NCBI RefSeq assembly: GCF_044872765.1 | Contig: NZ_CP085253.1 | Span: forward strand, 620,001 to 684,000 | DNA from: Micrococcus sp023147585 | GTDB taxonomy: Bacteria > Actinomycetota > Actinomycetes > Actinomycetales > Micrococcaceae | Direction of reading: 5' to 3' | DNA: 64,000 nucleotides | Shown here: in pieces, positions 7,855-16,164 of the stretch | Numbering within the stretch: the first letter of the stretch is position 1 | Layout of the letters: every line of letters begins with the position of its first letter | Notes under the pieces: generated by a model | The model's input: only the letters and a program-made list of their open reading frames with translations | Told to the model about the DNA's origin: nothing | The model's database searches: none | Made by a program: the position numbers and the translations under genes

Positions 7855-8528
7855 TGAGCACCTCCCCCGCCCCTGCGTCCGCCGCGCCGCCGACGGCCAC
7901 ACCGCCGGCCACTGCCCTCCCGACGTCGGCCCGCCGCGGGCTCGCGACGGACCTCGTTGTGGCCGGGGAGCACTTCACCGACGCGGAGCTGCAGGCGCTC
8001 GTGCACCGCGGCGCCATCGATCGGGTCCTCCCGGGCGTCTACTGCCGGTCCCGCGCGGCCCGCGACGCGGAGACACGGGCCGCCGCCCTCTGGCTCCTGG
8101 CCGGCCCCGTCCTGGCGGCCGGCTGGACGGCGGTGGGCCCGTCAGCGGCGTGGGTGCTCGCGGGCGGGCCGGCGCCCCCGCGGATCCACGCGGCCGTGGC
8201 GCACTACCACCGCCTGCCCGCCGGCGGCACGGTCCTGCCGTGGGCGCTCGTGCAGTCGGACGTGGCCGCGGGGCCGCAGGGGCACGCCGAGGCCGAGGCG
8301 GACGTGATGCGGGTTGGGCCGGCGCGCGTGACGACGCCGGCCCGCACCGTGGAGGACCTCCTGCTCACCGGGGACCCGGACCACGCGCGGCGCGCCGCGC
8401 ACGTGATGGCCCGCCACGGGACGGCGGGGCTGACCGAGCGACTGGCTCGGCCCAAGCGGCGGGCGGGCGTCGTCGCCGCCCGGGCCCGCCTCGCGGCGCT
8501 GCTCACTGCGCTGGAGGCGCCCGGGTGA
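7854..8528 (+). CDS. AbiEi-like antitoxin-domain protein, no adjacent toxin
   Basis: A 224-residue protein. After a disordered Ala/Pro/Thr N-terminus, residues 28-65 form a winged-helix-like segment (RRGLATDLVVAGEHFTDAELQALVHRGAIDRVLPGVYC) typical of the N-terminal domain of type IV AbiEi antitoxins. The remainder contains AGWTAVGPSAAWVLAGG, HAAVAHYHRLP and TTPARTVEDLL, a pattern common in actinobacterial orphan AbiEi proteins, whose C-terminal part resembles an endonuclease-like fold. In true AbiE systems the AbiEii nucleotidyltransferase toxin follows; here the next gene is rel, convergent with a 7-nt gap. This is therefore an orphan regulator or a domesticated relative. Two inverted repeats lie just upstream, which fits the autoregulation known for AbiEi. 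Function is inferred. Confidence 0.7.
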   Translation: MSTSPAPASAAPPTATPPATALPTSARRGLATDLVVAGEHFTDAELQALVHRGAIDRVLPGVYCRSRAARDAETRAAALWLLAGPVLAAGWTAVGPSAAWVLAGGPAPPRIHAAVAHYHRLPAGGTVLPWALVQSDVAAGPQGHAEAEADVMRVGPARVTTPARTVEDLLLTGDPDHARRAAHVMARHGTAGLTERLARPKRRAGVVAARARLAALLTALEAPG

Positions 8529-8535
8529 GGGGCGC

Positions 8536-10860
8536 TCAGGTGCGGTGGACGTCGAACACGCCGTCGATCCGGCGCACCGCGTTGACCACGTGGCTCAGGT
8601 ACATGGGATCGCCCATCTCGAAGACGAACCGGCTCATGGCCACGCGGTCGCGCGTGGTGTTCACGGACGCCGAGAGGATGTTCACGTGGTTCTCCGCGAG
8701 CACGCGCGTGACGTCCGAGAGCAGGGACGTGCGGTCGAGCGCCTCCACCTGGATCTCCACGAGGTAGACGGTGTCCCGCGAAGGCGCCCACTCCACGGGC
8801 ACGCGGCGCTCGGGCTCCTGCCCCAGCATGGTCGCCAGGTTGCGGCAGTCGGCCCGGTGCACGGAGACACCAGAGCCGCGCGTGACGAATCCGTCCACCT
8901 CGTCCGGGGGAACGGGGTTGCAGCACCGCGCCAGCTTCGCCAGCACCCCGCCGTCGCCGGCCACGAGCACGCCGGCGTCGTTGGTGGCACGCTGCGGGGT
9001 GCGGCGCGTCTGCGCGGGGACGAGCGCTGCGAGGTCGACCTCGCCCACGGGGAGCTCCGCGGTCGGCTCCGCGGCGGGGGGCGCGGGCGGGGCCAGGCGC
9101 TCCTCGAGCCGCTCGCACACGGCCTGTGCGGAGACATGCCCGTCGCCCACCGCGGCGAAGAGGCCGTCCAGGTCGGCGTAGCCCATCTCCTCCGCGACCC
9201 CGACGATCTCCTCGCCGCCGAGCACCTTCTGCACGGCAAGGCCGGCCCGGCGCATGCGTCGGGTGAGGGCCTCGCGGCCGCGCTCGGCCTGCTCGTCGCG
9301 GCGCTGGGTGGCGAAGTGGTGGCGGATCTTGGACCTGGCCCGCGGCGAGACCACGAACCCCATCCAATCCCGGCTCGGGCCGGCGTCCTCGGCCTTGGAG
9401 GTGAACACCTCCACGGTGTCCCCGTGGCTGAGCGGGGTGGAGAGCGGCACGAGCTTGCCGTTCACGCGCGCGCCGATGGTGCGGTGGCCGACGTCGGTGT
9501 GGATGGCGTACGCGAAGTCCACCGGCGTGGACCCGGCCGGGAGGGAGCGGATCTCGCCCTTGGGCGTGAACACGTAGACCTCGTCGGCGCCGATCTGGGT
9601 GCGCAGCGCGGAGAGGAACTCGTCCGGGTCCCGCGTGTCCTTCTGCCAGTCCATGACGGAGCGCAGCCACGCGGGCGTGGCCTGCGCGGGGGCCTGGGCA
9701 GCCGCAGCCGCCCCGGCCTTGTACCGCCAGTGCGCGGCCACGCCGTACTCGGCCTGGCGATGCATCTCCAGCGTGCGGATCTGGATCTCCACGGGCTTGC
9801 CGTCGGGACCGATGACGGTGGTGTGGAGGGAGCGGTACATGTTGAGCTTCGGGACGGCGATGTAGTCCTTGAACCGACCCGGGATCGGGTTCCACCGCGC
9901 ATGGATCACGCCCAGCACCGCGTAGCAGTCCCGCACGGTGTCCACGATGATGCGGATGCCCGTGAGGTCGTGGATCTGGTCGAAGTCCTTCCCGCGCGTG
10001 ATCATCTTCTGGTAGATCGAGTAGTAGTGCTTGGGGCGCCCGGTGACGGTGGCCCGGATGCGCTGCTCGCGCAGCTGCTCCTCGATCACGCCGCGCAGGG
10101 ACTGGAGATGCTTCTCCCGCTCCGGATTGCGGTCGCCCACGAGGCGCACGAGCTCCGCGTAGACCTTGGGCTTCAGAGCCGCGAACGCGAGGTCCTCGAG
10201 CTCCCACTTCACCGTGTTCATGCCGAGCCGGTGCGCGAGCGGGGCGTAGATGTCCAGGGTCTCCCGCGCCTTCTTGGCACTCGAGGCGGGTGAGACGTAG
10301 CGCCACGTGCGGGCGTTGTGCAGGCGGTCCGCGAGCTTGATGAGCAGCACGTTCACGTCCTGCGCCATGGCGATGACCATCTTGCGGACGGTCTCGGCCT
10401 GTGCGGCGGCCCCGTAGGTCACCTTGTCCAGCTTCGTGACGCCGTCCACGAGCAGCGCGACCTCGGGGCCGAAGTCTCGGCGCAGCTGCTCGAGCGAGTA
10501 GTCGGTGTCCTCCACGGTGTCGTGCAGCAGGGCCGCCAGGAGCGTGGGGCCGGTGACGCCGATCTCGGCGAGGATGGTGGCCACGGCCACGGGGTGCGTG
10601 ATGTAGGGGTCCCCCGAACGGCGCATCTGCCCCGCATGGCAGCGCTGCGCGACCTCGAAGGCGCGCACGATCTCCATGAGCTCGGCGCGGGTGGCACGCT
10701 GGCGCACGGTGCGCATGAGCGGCTCGAGCAGCGGCGAGTACTCGGTGGCGTGGCGGCCGGTGAGGCGGGCCATGCGGCCGCGGGGCCGCGCCGCGGCGGG
10801 CGGTGTCTGCGGCGCCGGGGGCGGGCCGGCCGGGGCGGGGTGCTGGTGCTGCTCGCTCAT
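8536..10860 (-). CDS. relA: bifunctional (p)ppGpp synthetase/hydrolase Rel
   Basis: Stringent-response enzyme that makes (p)ppGpp from GTP/GDP plus ATP on starved ribosomes and hydrolyses it back; 774 aa. Domains in order: a disordered Pro/Ala N-terminus; an HD hydrolase with HAGQMRRSGDPYITHP and LLHDTVEDTDY; a synthetase domain (HYYSIYQKM, RFKDYIAVPK, MYRSLHTTV, VEIQIRT); a TGS domain from about residue 425 (VYVFTPKGEIRSLPAG); a zinc-finger/helical region with CCNPVPPDEV; and a C-terminal ACT domain from about 690. RFKD is the RXKD type of bifunctional enzymes, not the EXDD of monofunctional RelA, and the HD residues are intact, so both activities are expected. GAAGGAGT precedes the ATG. A TAGACT -10 lies 48 nt upstream. 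Confidence 0.95.
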   Translation of the reverse strand: MSEQHQHPAPAGPPPAPQTPPAAARPRGRMARLTGRHATEYSPLLEPLMRTVRQRATRAELMEIVRAFEVAQRCHAGQMRRSGDPYITHPVAVATILAEIGVTGPTLLAALLHDTVEDTDYSLEQLRRDFGPEVALLVDGVTKLDKVTYGAAAQAETVRKMVIAMAQDVNVLLIKLADRLHNARTWRYVSPASSAKKARETLDIYAPLAHRLGMNTVKWELEDLAFAALKPKVYAELVRLVGDRNPEREKHLQSLRGVIEEQLREQRIRATVTGRPKHYYSIYQKMITRGKDFDQIHDLTGIRIIVDTVRDCYAVLGVIHARWNPIPGRFKDYIAVPKLNMYRSLHTTVIGPDGKPVEIQIRTLEMHRQAEYGVAAHWRYKAGAAAAAQAPAQATPAWLRSVMDWQKDTRDPDEFLSALRTQIGADEVYVFTPKGEIRSLPAGSTPVDFAYAIHTDVGHRTIGARVNGKLVPLSTPLSHGDTVEVFTSKAEDAGPSRDWMGFVVSPRARSKIRHHFATQRRDEQAERGREALTRRMRRAGLAVQKVLGGEEIVGVAEEMGYADLDGLFAAVGDGHVSAQAVCERLEERLAPPAPPAAEPTAELPVGEVDLAALVPAQTRRTPQRATNDAGVLVAGDGGVLAKLARCCNPVPPDEVDGFVTRGSGVSVHRADCRNLATMLGQEPERRVPVEWAPSRDTVYLVEIQVEALDRTSLLSDVTRVLAENHVNILSASVNTTRDRVAMSRFVFEMGDPMYLSHVVNAVRRIDGVFDVHRT

Positions 10861-10907
10861 GGCGGCGACTCCTTCGGATACCGGGCCCGGCCCGCGGATG
10901 ATGGGCG

Positions 10908-10913
10908 AGTCTA
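10908..10913 (-). promoter_or_regulatory. -10 box for relA
   Basis: Minus-strand TAGACT, 48 nt before the relA ATG and just past the hairpin at 10929-10968 that ends the sec operon. Confidence 0.5.
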
Positions 10914-10928
10914 CCCCGGGCAGAGGGA

Positions 10929-10968
10929 CGGGGGCGGGCGGGCACGTCGCCGTGCCCGCCCGCCCCCG
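10929..10968 (-). terminator. 18-bp perfect hairpin after secF
   Basis: Arms 10929-10946 and 10951-10968 pair without mismatch around TCGC. The stem is almost pure G+C. It sits 21 nt past the secF stop and before the relA promoter, so it should end the yajC-secD-secF transcript. No U-tract. Confidence 0.75.
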
Positions 10969-10988
10969 CCCGGGTCGTCGTCAGCGGA

Positions 10989-12011
10989 TCAGACCGCCGG
11001 GACGCGCCCCTCGCCGTCCTCGCCGTCCGCGCCGCGGGCGGCGGAGAGCTCGCCCACCCGCGCGTCGTGCGCCCGCACGTCCGCGTCGCCGCGGCGCAGG
11101 AGCGCGTACAGCGGGGCCTGGATGAAGAGCGTGGAGAGCGTGCCCACGATGATGCCCACGAACAGGGCCAGGGCGATGTCCCGCAACGTGCCGGCCCCGA
11201 GCAGTCCGGCGCCGATGAACAGGATGGAGCCCACGGGCAGGATGCCGACGATCGAGGTGGTGATCGAGCGGACGAGCGTCTGGTTCACGGCCAGGTTCAC
11301 GTTCTGCGCGAACGTGCGGCGGGGGTCCTCGTGGTCCGTGGCCGTGTTCTCGCGGATCTTGTCGAAGACCACCACGGTGTCGTAGAGCGCGTAGGAGAGG
11401 ATCGTGAGGAAGCCGATGATCGCCGAGGGCGTCACCTCGAACCCCGTCGCCCCGTAGATCCCGGCGGTCAGGGCCACCACGTACAGCATGCCCAGCACGG
11501 CGGCGAGCGACATCTTCCACGTGCGGAAGTACAGGGCCATGAACAGGGTCACCAGCACCACGAACACGATCAGGCCGATGAGCGCCTGCTGGGAGACCGC
11601 CTGGCCCCAAGTCGGGCCGACGAACGTGGAGGTGACCTGGTCCTGTCCCACCCCGTAGGCGCCCTGGAGGTTCTCGGCCACCTGGCGGGTCTGCGCGTCG
11701 TCGAGCTGTTCGGTCTGCACGCGCACGGTGCCGGGCGCGATGTCGGTGACCGTGGGGTCCGAGTCCGGCACCACGTCGGCGACGGCCTGCCGTCCCGGCT
11801 CCACGTCCGTGGACTGGGCGGAGGAGACGGTGAACTCCGAGCCGCCCTTGAACTCGATGCCGAGGTTGTACCCGCCGCGCAGCGCGGTCAGGCCCGCGGC
11901 GAGGGCCAGGAGGATCCCGGCGAGGGCGAACCAGCGTACCCAGCGCTGGACGAAGGGGTAGGAGGTCCGCCCCGAGTAGAGGTCGTTGCCCCAGGCTGCG
12001 AAGCGGTTCAC
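10989..12011 (-). CDS. secF: protein-export membrane protein SecF
   Basis: Membrane component of SecDF-YajC, which uses the proton gradient to complete SecYEG export. The product is 340 aa. One N-terminal helix (about 27-47) is followed by the signature NLGIEFKGGSEFTV, a periplasmic-type domain to about residue 160, then five helices (QQALIGLIVFVVLVTLFMAL onward) with the conserved LSYALYDTVVVFDKIREN and NQTLVRSITTS. The tail of about 45 residues is hydrophilic. It begins at a GTG whose last three bases share the secD stop (GTGA, 12008-12011), implying translational coupling. Last gene of the operon; an 18-bp hairpin follows. Confidence 0.95.
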   Translation of the reverse strand: MNRFAAWGNDLYSGRTSYPFVQRWVRWFALAGILLALAAGLTALRGGYNLGIEFKGGSEFTVSSAQSTDVEPGRQAVADVVPDSDPTVTDIAPGTVRVQTEQLDDAQTRQVAENLQGAYGVGQDQVTSTFVGPTWGQAVSQQALIGLIVFVVLVTLFMALYFRTWKMSLAAVLGMLYVVALTAGIYGATGFEVTPSAIIGFLTILSYALYDTVVVFDKIRENTATDHEDPRRTFAQNVNLAVNQTLVRSITTSIVGILPVGSILFIGAGLLGAGTLRDIALALFVGIIVGTLSTLFIQAPLYALLRRGDADVRAHDARVGELSAARGADGEDGEGRVPAV

Positions 12012-13792
12012 GGCGTGTCCTCCTGTGCGGCGGCGCGCTCGGCGCGCCGGCGTTCGGCGATGGTCATGGGGGCCGCCCCGCGGCGCCCGCGGGACGGGCC
12101 GGCGAGGACGGACGCGGCGGCGTGCGCGCCCGAGGCGGGGGCGCCGTCCTCCTCGGCGGAGGTTCCCGGCGCGGCGACCCGGGGCTCCCGGAGGCGGCCC
12201 GCGCCCTGGTACAGCGCCGGCTCCTCCCCCAGCAGCGAGGGGTCCAGCCCGGACATGCGGTGCCCGCCGCCGACGAAGCGGGTCTGCGCGAGCAGCTGCA
12301 TGATCGGGTGGGTGAACCAGAAGACCACGATGAGGTCGGCGATCGCGGTGAGGCCCAGGGTGAAGGCGAAGCCGCGGACGTTGCCCACGGCCACGAAGTA
12401 GAGCACGACGGCGGCGAGCAGGTTCACGGCCTTCGACGCGGCGATGGTGCGCTTCGCGCGCTTCCAGCCCTCGTGGACGGCGACGTCCACGGTGCGGCCC
12501 GCGCGCAGCTCGTCCTTGATGCGCTCGAAGTAGACGATGAACGAGTCGGCCGTGAGGCCGATCGCCACGATCAGGCCCGCGATGCCGGCCAGGGAGAGGC
12601 GGTAGTTGTCCGTCCAGCCGAGGATGGCGATGGCGAGGTAGGTCAGGAGTCCGGCCACCACGATCGAGGCGAACGTCAGCAGGCCGAGGGCGCGGTACTG
12701 GAAGAGCTGGTAGACGGCCACCAGGGCGAGGCCGATGAGGCCCGCGATCAGGCCCCAGAACAGCTGGTCCTGGCCGAGGGTGGCAGAGATCTGCTGTTCG
12801 GACTCGATGGAGAAGGAGATGGGCAGCGAGCCGTAGCTGAGCTGCTCGGCGAGCTGAGCGGTGGACTCCTCCGTCATGCTGCCGCCGCTGATCTGCGCGC
12901 TGCCGTTGGTGATGACGCCGTTGGACTGCGGCGCGGAGATGACCTCGCCGTCCAGGACCATGGCGAACTGCTTGCGCGGGTCGCCCTCCGGGTACGGGGT
13001 CAGGCGTTGCGTGACCTCGGCGAAGGTCTTGGCGCCCTCGGCGTCGAAGTCGATGTTCACGACCCACTGGTTCGTGGACACGCCGCCCGTCGCCTGGGCC
13101 ATGCCGTTGGTGGCGCCGTCGATCTGGGTTCCGGGGATGACCACGGGGCCCAGGAGGTACTTCACGGACGGGGAGACGATGCCGCCGTCCGTCTCCTCCG
13201 CCGGCTGGCACGCCACGATCGCCTGGTCCGCGGGCTGGGCCGGGGCGGAGGGATCGCGGGGCACGGTGCAGTCCGCGCGCTGGAACTCGTCGGCGAGCTC
13301 GGGCGTCAGCCGGTTCGGGTCGTAGGCGTCCGTCGGCTCCGCGGTGGGCTTCGGGAACTGGTCGGCAGGAATGAGCTGGTCCTCGGGGGTGGCCTCGCCG
13401 GGGGCGGCCTGCAGCACGGGGCGGAACACCATGTCCGCAGAGGCCTGGATGAGGCGGCGCGTCTCGTCGTCGGGCACGCCGGGGAGGGAGACCACGACGT
13501 TCTCGGCGCCCTGGGTGGCCACCTCGGCCTCGGCCACGCCGGAGCCGTCCACGCGCTGGCGGATGATCTCCACTGCCTGCTGGAGCTGCTCGGGGGTGGC
13601 CTCCTCACCGGAGGCGGTCTGCGGGGCCAGCACCATCTGCGTGCCGCCCTCGAGGTCCAGGGCCAGCTTCGGGGCCCAGCTCGCCTGGCCGGAGGCCACG
13701 CCGAAGCCGAGGATCGCCGTGAGCGCCACGACCAGGGCGGCCAGCCAGGCCAGGGTGCGCGCGGCTGAGCCGGTGGGGGATGTCTTCGCCAT
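12008..13792 (-). CDS. secD: protein translocase subunit SecD
   Basis: Partner of SecF in the proton-driven export complex; 594 aa. N-terminal helix (about 13-32), then the family signature LALDLEGGTQMVLAP; a long extracytoplasmic part with the P1 head region; and a C-terminal five-helix block (LFWGLIAGLIGLALVAVYQLFQY onward) with the functional GLTADSFIVYFERIKDE. The conserved Asp in that helix is present. An Ala-rich hydrophilic tail follows. The ATG at 13792 has GGAGG about 11 nt upstream. A 9-bp hairpin lies in the 58-nt gap to yajC. It overlaps secF by 4 nt. Confidence 0.95.
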   Translation of the reverse strand: MAKTSPTGSAARTLAWLAALVVALTAILGFGVASGQASWAPKLALDLEGGTQMVLAPQTASGEEATPEQLQQAVEIIRQRVDGSGVAEAEVATQGAENVVVSLPGVPDDETRRLIQASADMVFRPVLQAAPGEATPEDQLIPADQFPKPTAEPTDAYDPNRLTPELADEFQRADCTVPRDPSAPAQPADQAIVACQPAEETDGGIVSPSVKYLLGPVVIPGTQIDGATNGMAQATGGVSTNQWVVNIDFDAEGAKTFAEVTQRLTPYPEGDPRKQFAMVLDGEVISAPQSNGVITNGSAQISGGSMTEESTAQLAEQLSYGSLPISFSIESEQQISATLGQDQLFWGLIAGLIGLALVAVYQLFQYRALGLLTFASIVVAGLLTYLAIAILGWTDNYRLSLAGIAGLIVAIGLTADSFIVYFERIKDELRAGRTVDVAVHEGWKRAKRTIAASKAVNLLAAVVLYFVAVGNVRGFAFTLGLTAIADLIVVFWFTHPIMQLLAQTRFVGGGHRMSGLDPSLLGEEPALYQGAGRLREPRVAAPGTSAEEDGAPASGAHAAASVLAGPSRGRRGAAPMTIAERRRAERAAAQEDTP

Positions 13793-13819
13793 GCTTCAGG
13801 TGCCTCCGTCCGCGTCGGG

Positions 13820-13841
13820 GGCGGCCCGTGACCGGGCCGCC
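13820..13841 (-). other. hairpin between yajC and secD
   Basis: GGCGGCCCG at 13820-13828 and CGGGCCGCC at 13833-13841 pair exactly around TGAC. It lies inside the operon, between yajC stop and secD start. It may be a partial terminator or processing site that sets the yajC:secDF ratio. Confidence 0.4.
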
Positions 13842-13850
13842 GGGTGGGTC

Positions 13851-14342
13851 TCAGGGGCGGTCGGTCCGCGGGGCGGTGCCCTCGTGGCCGGGGTCCACGA
13901 CGTCGGCCGCCGTGGAGCCGGACGCGGCACTCTCCGGAGCGACGCGCGGGTCGGTGGTCGGCGCGGCGGTCGGCTCGGCGAGGACGGGACCGTCGGCCGC
14001 GGCATCGACGCCGGTGGGCTCCACGACGCTGGCGATGCCCTGGAGGTGGAAGTCCATGCGGATCCCGGGAGCGACCTCGAGGGTCGCGCGCTGCTCGGAC
14101 TCGTCGAGGCGCACCACGCGGCCGAAGATGCCGGAGGTGGTCATGACCTCCTGGCCCGGGGTGAGGCCGCGGCGCATCTCCGCCTGCTGCGTCTGCACCT
14201 TCTTCGCGCGGCGCATGGAGATGAACATGAGCACGGCCAGGGCCGCGAACATGAGCAGAATGAACATGCTGGAGCCGCCGCCGGCGGGCTGTGCGGCCGC
14301 CGCGGGGGCCAGGGCGGGGAGGGCGTGGTCGAGCGAGGACAT
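13851..14342 (-). CDS. yajC: preprotein translocase subunit YajC
   Basis: Single-pass accessory subunit of SecDF. The protein is 163 aa, longer than the usual 90-120 because of a disordered Ala/Pro/Thr/Asp tail after about residue 112. One helix at about residues 26-43 (MFILLMFAALAVLMFISMR) is followed by the YajC signature RRAKKVQTQQAEMRRGLTPG and MTTSGIFGRVVRL. GGAG lies about 10 nt before the ATG, and TAGACT at 14380-14385 gives a promoter of its own, so yajC-secD-secF may be transcribed apart from ruvCAB upstream. Confidence 0.92.
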   Translation of the reverse strand: MSSLDHALPALAPAAAAQPAGGGSSMFILLMFAALAVLMFISMRRAKKVQTQQAEMRRGLTPGQEVMTTSGIFGRVVRLDESEQRATLEVAPGIRMDFHLQGIASVVEPTGVDAAADGPVLAEPTAAPTTDPRVAPESAASGSTAADVVDPGHEGTAPRTDRP

Positions 14343-14379
14343 GCGTCGGGCTCCGTCAGTCGAGGTCGGGGTCCGGGCC

Positions 14380-14385
14380 AGTCTA
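14380..14385 (-). promoter_or_regulatory. -10 box for yajC-secD-secF
   Basis: Minus-strand TAGACT in the 66-nt gap between ruvB and yajC. It predicts a leader of about 30 nt. Confidence 0.5.
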
Positions 14386-14408
14386 GGGGCCGTCCCCGCC
14401 CGGGCCGC

Positions 14409-15431
14409 TCAGGCGGAGCCGGGGGCTGCCGGCGCCGTCAGCCCCAGGTGCTCCCACGCTCCAGCCAGCGCGACGCGGCCACGCGGCGTGCGGGCCACCA
14501 TCCCCTCGCGGATGAGGAAGGGCTCGGCCACCGTCTCCACGGTCTCCATCTCCTCGCCCACCGCGGTGGCCAGGGTGGACAGGCCCACCGGCCCCCCGCC
14601 GAACGTGGTGCACAGCGCGGTGAGCACCGCGCGGTCGAGGCGGTCCAGCCCGCGGGCGTCCACCTCGTACATGGTGAGGGCGGCCGAGGCGGCCTCGGCG
14701 TCCACGGACTCCAGGCCCTTCACGAGCGCCCAGTCCCGCACGCGGCGCAGCAGCCGGTTGGCGATGCGCGGGGTGCCGCGCGAGCGGGAGGCGATCTGCC
14801 GGTAGCCGTCCGTGTCCACGCGCATGTCCAGCAGCAGGGCGGAGCGGCGCAGCACGCGCTCCAGCTCCTCCTCCGCGTAGAACTCGAGGTGGCCGGTGAA
14901 GCCGAACCGGTCCCGCAGGGGGCTGGGCAGCAGGCCCGCGCGGGTGGTGGCGCCCACGAGCGTGAAGGGCGGCAGCTCGAGCGGGATCGAGGTGGCGCCG
15001 GCGCCCTTGCCCACCACGATGTCCACGCGGAAGTCCTCCATGGCCATGTAGAGCATCTCCTCGGCCGGCCGGGACATCCGATGGATCTCATCGAGAAAGA
15101 GCACCTCCCCCTCGGTGAGCGAGGAGAGGATGGCCGCGAGGTCGCCGGCGTGCTGGATGGCCGGGCCGGAGGACAGGCGCAGCGGGGCGTTCATCTCCGC
15201 CGCCACGATCATGGCCAGCGTGGTCTTGCCGAGGCCGGGCGGGCCGGAGAGGAGCACGTGGTCCGCCGCGCGGTCCCGCAGCCGGGCCGAGGCCAGCATG
15301 AGGTCCAGCTGCTCGCGCACGCGCATCTGCCCCACGAACTCGTCGAGGTGCTTCGGCCGCAGCGCCGCCTCGAGCCGGCGCTCCTCCGCGTCCGCCTCGG
15401 GGGCGGTCATGGGCCGCTCGGCCATGCTCAC
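14409..15431 (-). CDS. ruvB: Holliday junction branch-migration helicase RuvB
   Basis: AAA+ hexameric motor that, loaded by RuvA, drives branch migration at Holliday junctions. The product is 340 aa. Walker A is SGPPGLGKTT, Walker B is LFLDEIHR, sensor 1 is LVGATTRAG, the arginine finger region is LRDRFG, and the C-terminal winged helix includes GGGPVGLSTLATAVGEE. The GTG at 15431 overlaps the ruvA stop (GTGA, 15428-15431), supporting coupling. An ATG two codons later (15425) is an equally readable start. Followed by a promoter and yajC. Confidence 0.95.
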   Translation of the reverse strand: MSMAERPMTAPEADAEERRLEAALRPKHLDEFVGQMRVREQLDLMLASARLRDRAADHVLLSGPPGLGKTTLAMIVAAEMNAPLRLSSGPAIQHAGDLAAILSSLTEGEVLFLDEIHRMSRPAEEMLYMAMEDFRVDIVVGKGAGATSIPLELPPFTLVGATTRAGLLPSPLRDRFGFTGHLEFYAEEELERVLRRSALLLDMRVDTDGYRQIASRSRGTPRIANRLLRRVRDWALVKGLESVDAEAASAALTMYEVDARGLDRLDRAVLTALCTTFGGGPVGLSTLATAVGEEMETVETVAEPFLIREGMVARTPRGRVALAGAWEHLGLTAPAAPGSA

Positions 15432-16069
15432 CGGCCCCCGCGTGCGGCGCCGGCGGTGCCGACGTCGCGCAGGGTGGCGCGCAGCAGCGCGGCGACGTCG
15501 CGGGAGTCCTCGAGCTCCGGCCGGGCGGCGACGGTGGCGGCCACGGCCTTCTCGGCCTCCTTCTCGGACCAGCCCAGGCCCGCCATGGCCGCGACGACGT
15601 CGGCGTGCCACGCGGTCGCGGCGGCCTCCTCGGCGACGGGGGCGTCCTCCTCCGGGACCTGCTCCCCCGTGGGGGCCAGCCGACCGGAGAGCTCCACGAT
15701 GATCTTGCGCGCCATCTTCGGGCCGATGCCCGGCACGCGCGTGAGGGCCTTCTCGTCCTCCTCTGTGACGGCGCGACGCACGGCCTCCGGGTGGTGCACC
15801 GCGAGGATGGCCAGGGCCAGGCGCGGGCCCACCCCGTTGGCGCCGATCAGCACCTCGAACACCTCGCGCTCGTGGCGGTCGGCGAAGCCGTAGAGGGTCA
15901 GCGCGTCCTCCTTGACCACGAGGTGCGTCTGGACGTGGCCGGGGCGGCCCTCGTGCAGGGTGGCGAGGGTCTGCGGGGTGGAGTGGAAGAGCACGCCCAC
16001 GCCGCCGGTCGCGATGACGGCGCGATCCAGCGCCACGTGCTCCACGGTGCCGCTCAGGGACGCGATCAT
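15428..16069 (-). CDS. ruvA: Holliday junction DNA helicase subunit RuvA
   Basis: Tetrameric protein that binds four-way junctions and docks RuvB. The product is 213 aa. Domain I is an OB fold (MIASLSGTVEHVALDRAVIATGGVGV); domain II has helix-hairpin-helix motifs (FEVLIGANGVGPRLALAIL and LTRVPGIGPKMARKIIVEL); a disordered acidic linker (EEDAPVAEEAAA) leads to the small C-terminal domain III that contacts RuvB (VVAAMAGLGWSEKEAEKAV). A LexA-like box lies 33 nt upstream of the ATG. It overlaps ruvB by 4 nt. Confidence 0.95.
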   Translation of the reverse strand: MIASLSGTVEHVALDRAVIATGGVGVLFHSTPQTLATLHEGRPGHVQTHLVVKEDALTLYGFADRHEREVFEVLIGANGVGPRLALAILAVHHPEAVRRAVTEEDEKALTRVPGIGPKMARKIIVELSGRLAPTGEQVPEEDAPVAEEAAATAWHADVVAAMAGLGWSEKEAEKAVAATVAARPELEDSRDVAALLRATLRDVGTAGAARGGR

Positions 16070-16101
16070 GCTGGGCCTTCCGACGTCGAGGGGGACGCAT
16101 T

Positions 16102-16115
16102 CGAACATATCATCG
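16102..16115 (-). promoter_or_regulatory. candidate LexA (SOS) box ahead of ruvA
   Basis: The minus strand reads CGATGATATGTTCG. Compared with the actinobacterial SOS consensus CGAACRNRYGTTYG, it matches at 12 of 14 positions; the two mismatches are in the left half-site. A -10-like TATGTT (16104-16109) lies inside it, so bound LexA would cover the promoter. It is in the 95-nt gap between ruvC and ruvA, giving ruvAB damage-inducible transcription. Confidence 0.55.
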
Positions 16116-16164
16116 AACGTCCCGCGATCCCGGCATCCGCCCGGCCCCCGGCGAGGGCGCGGGG

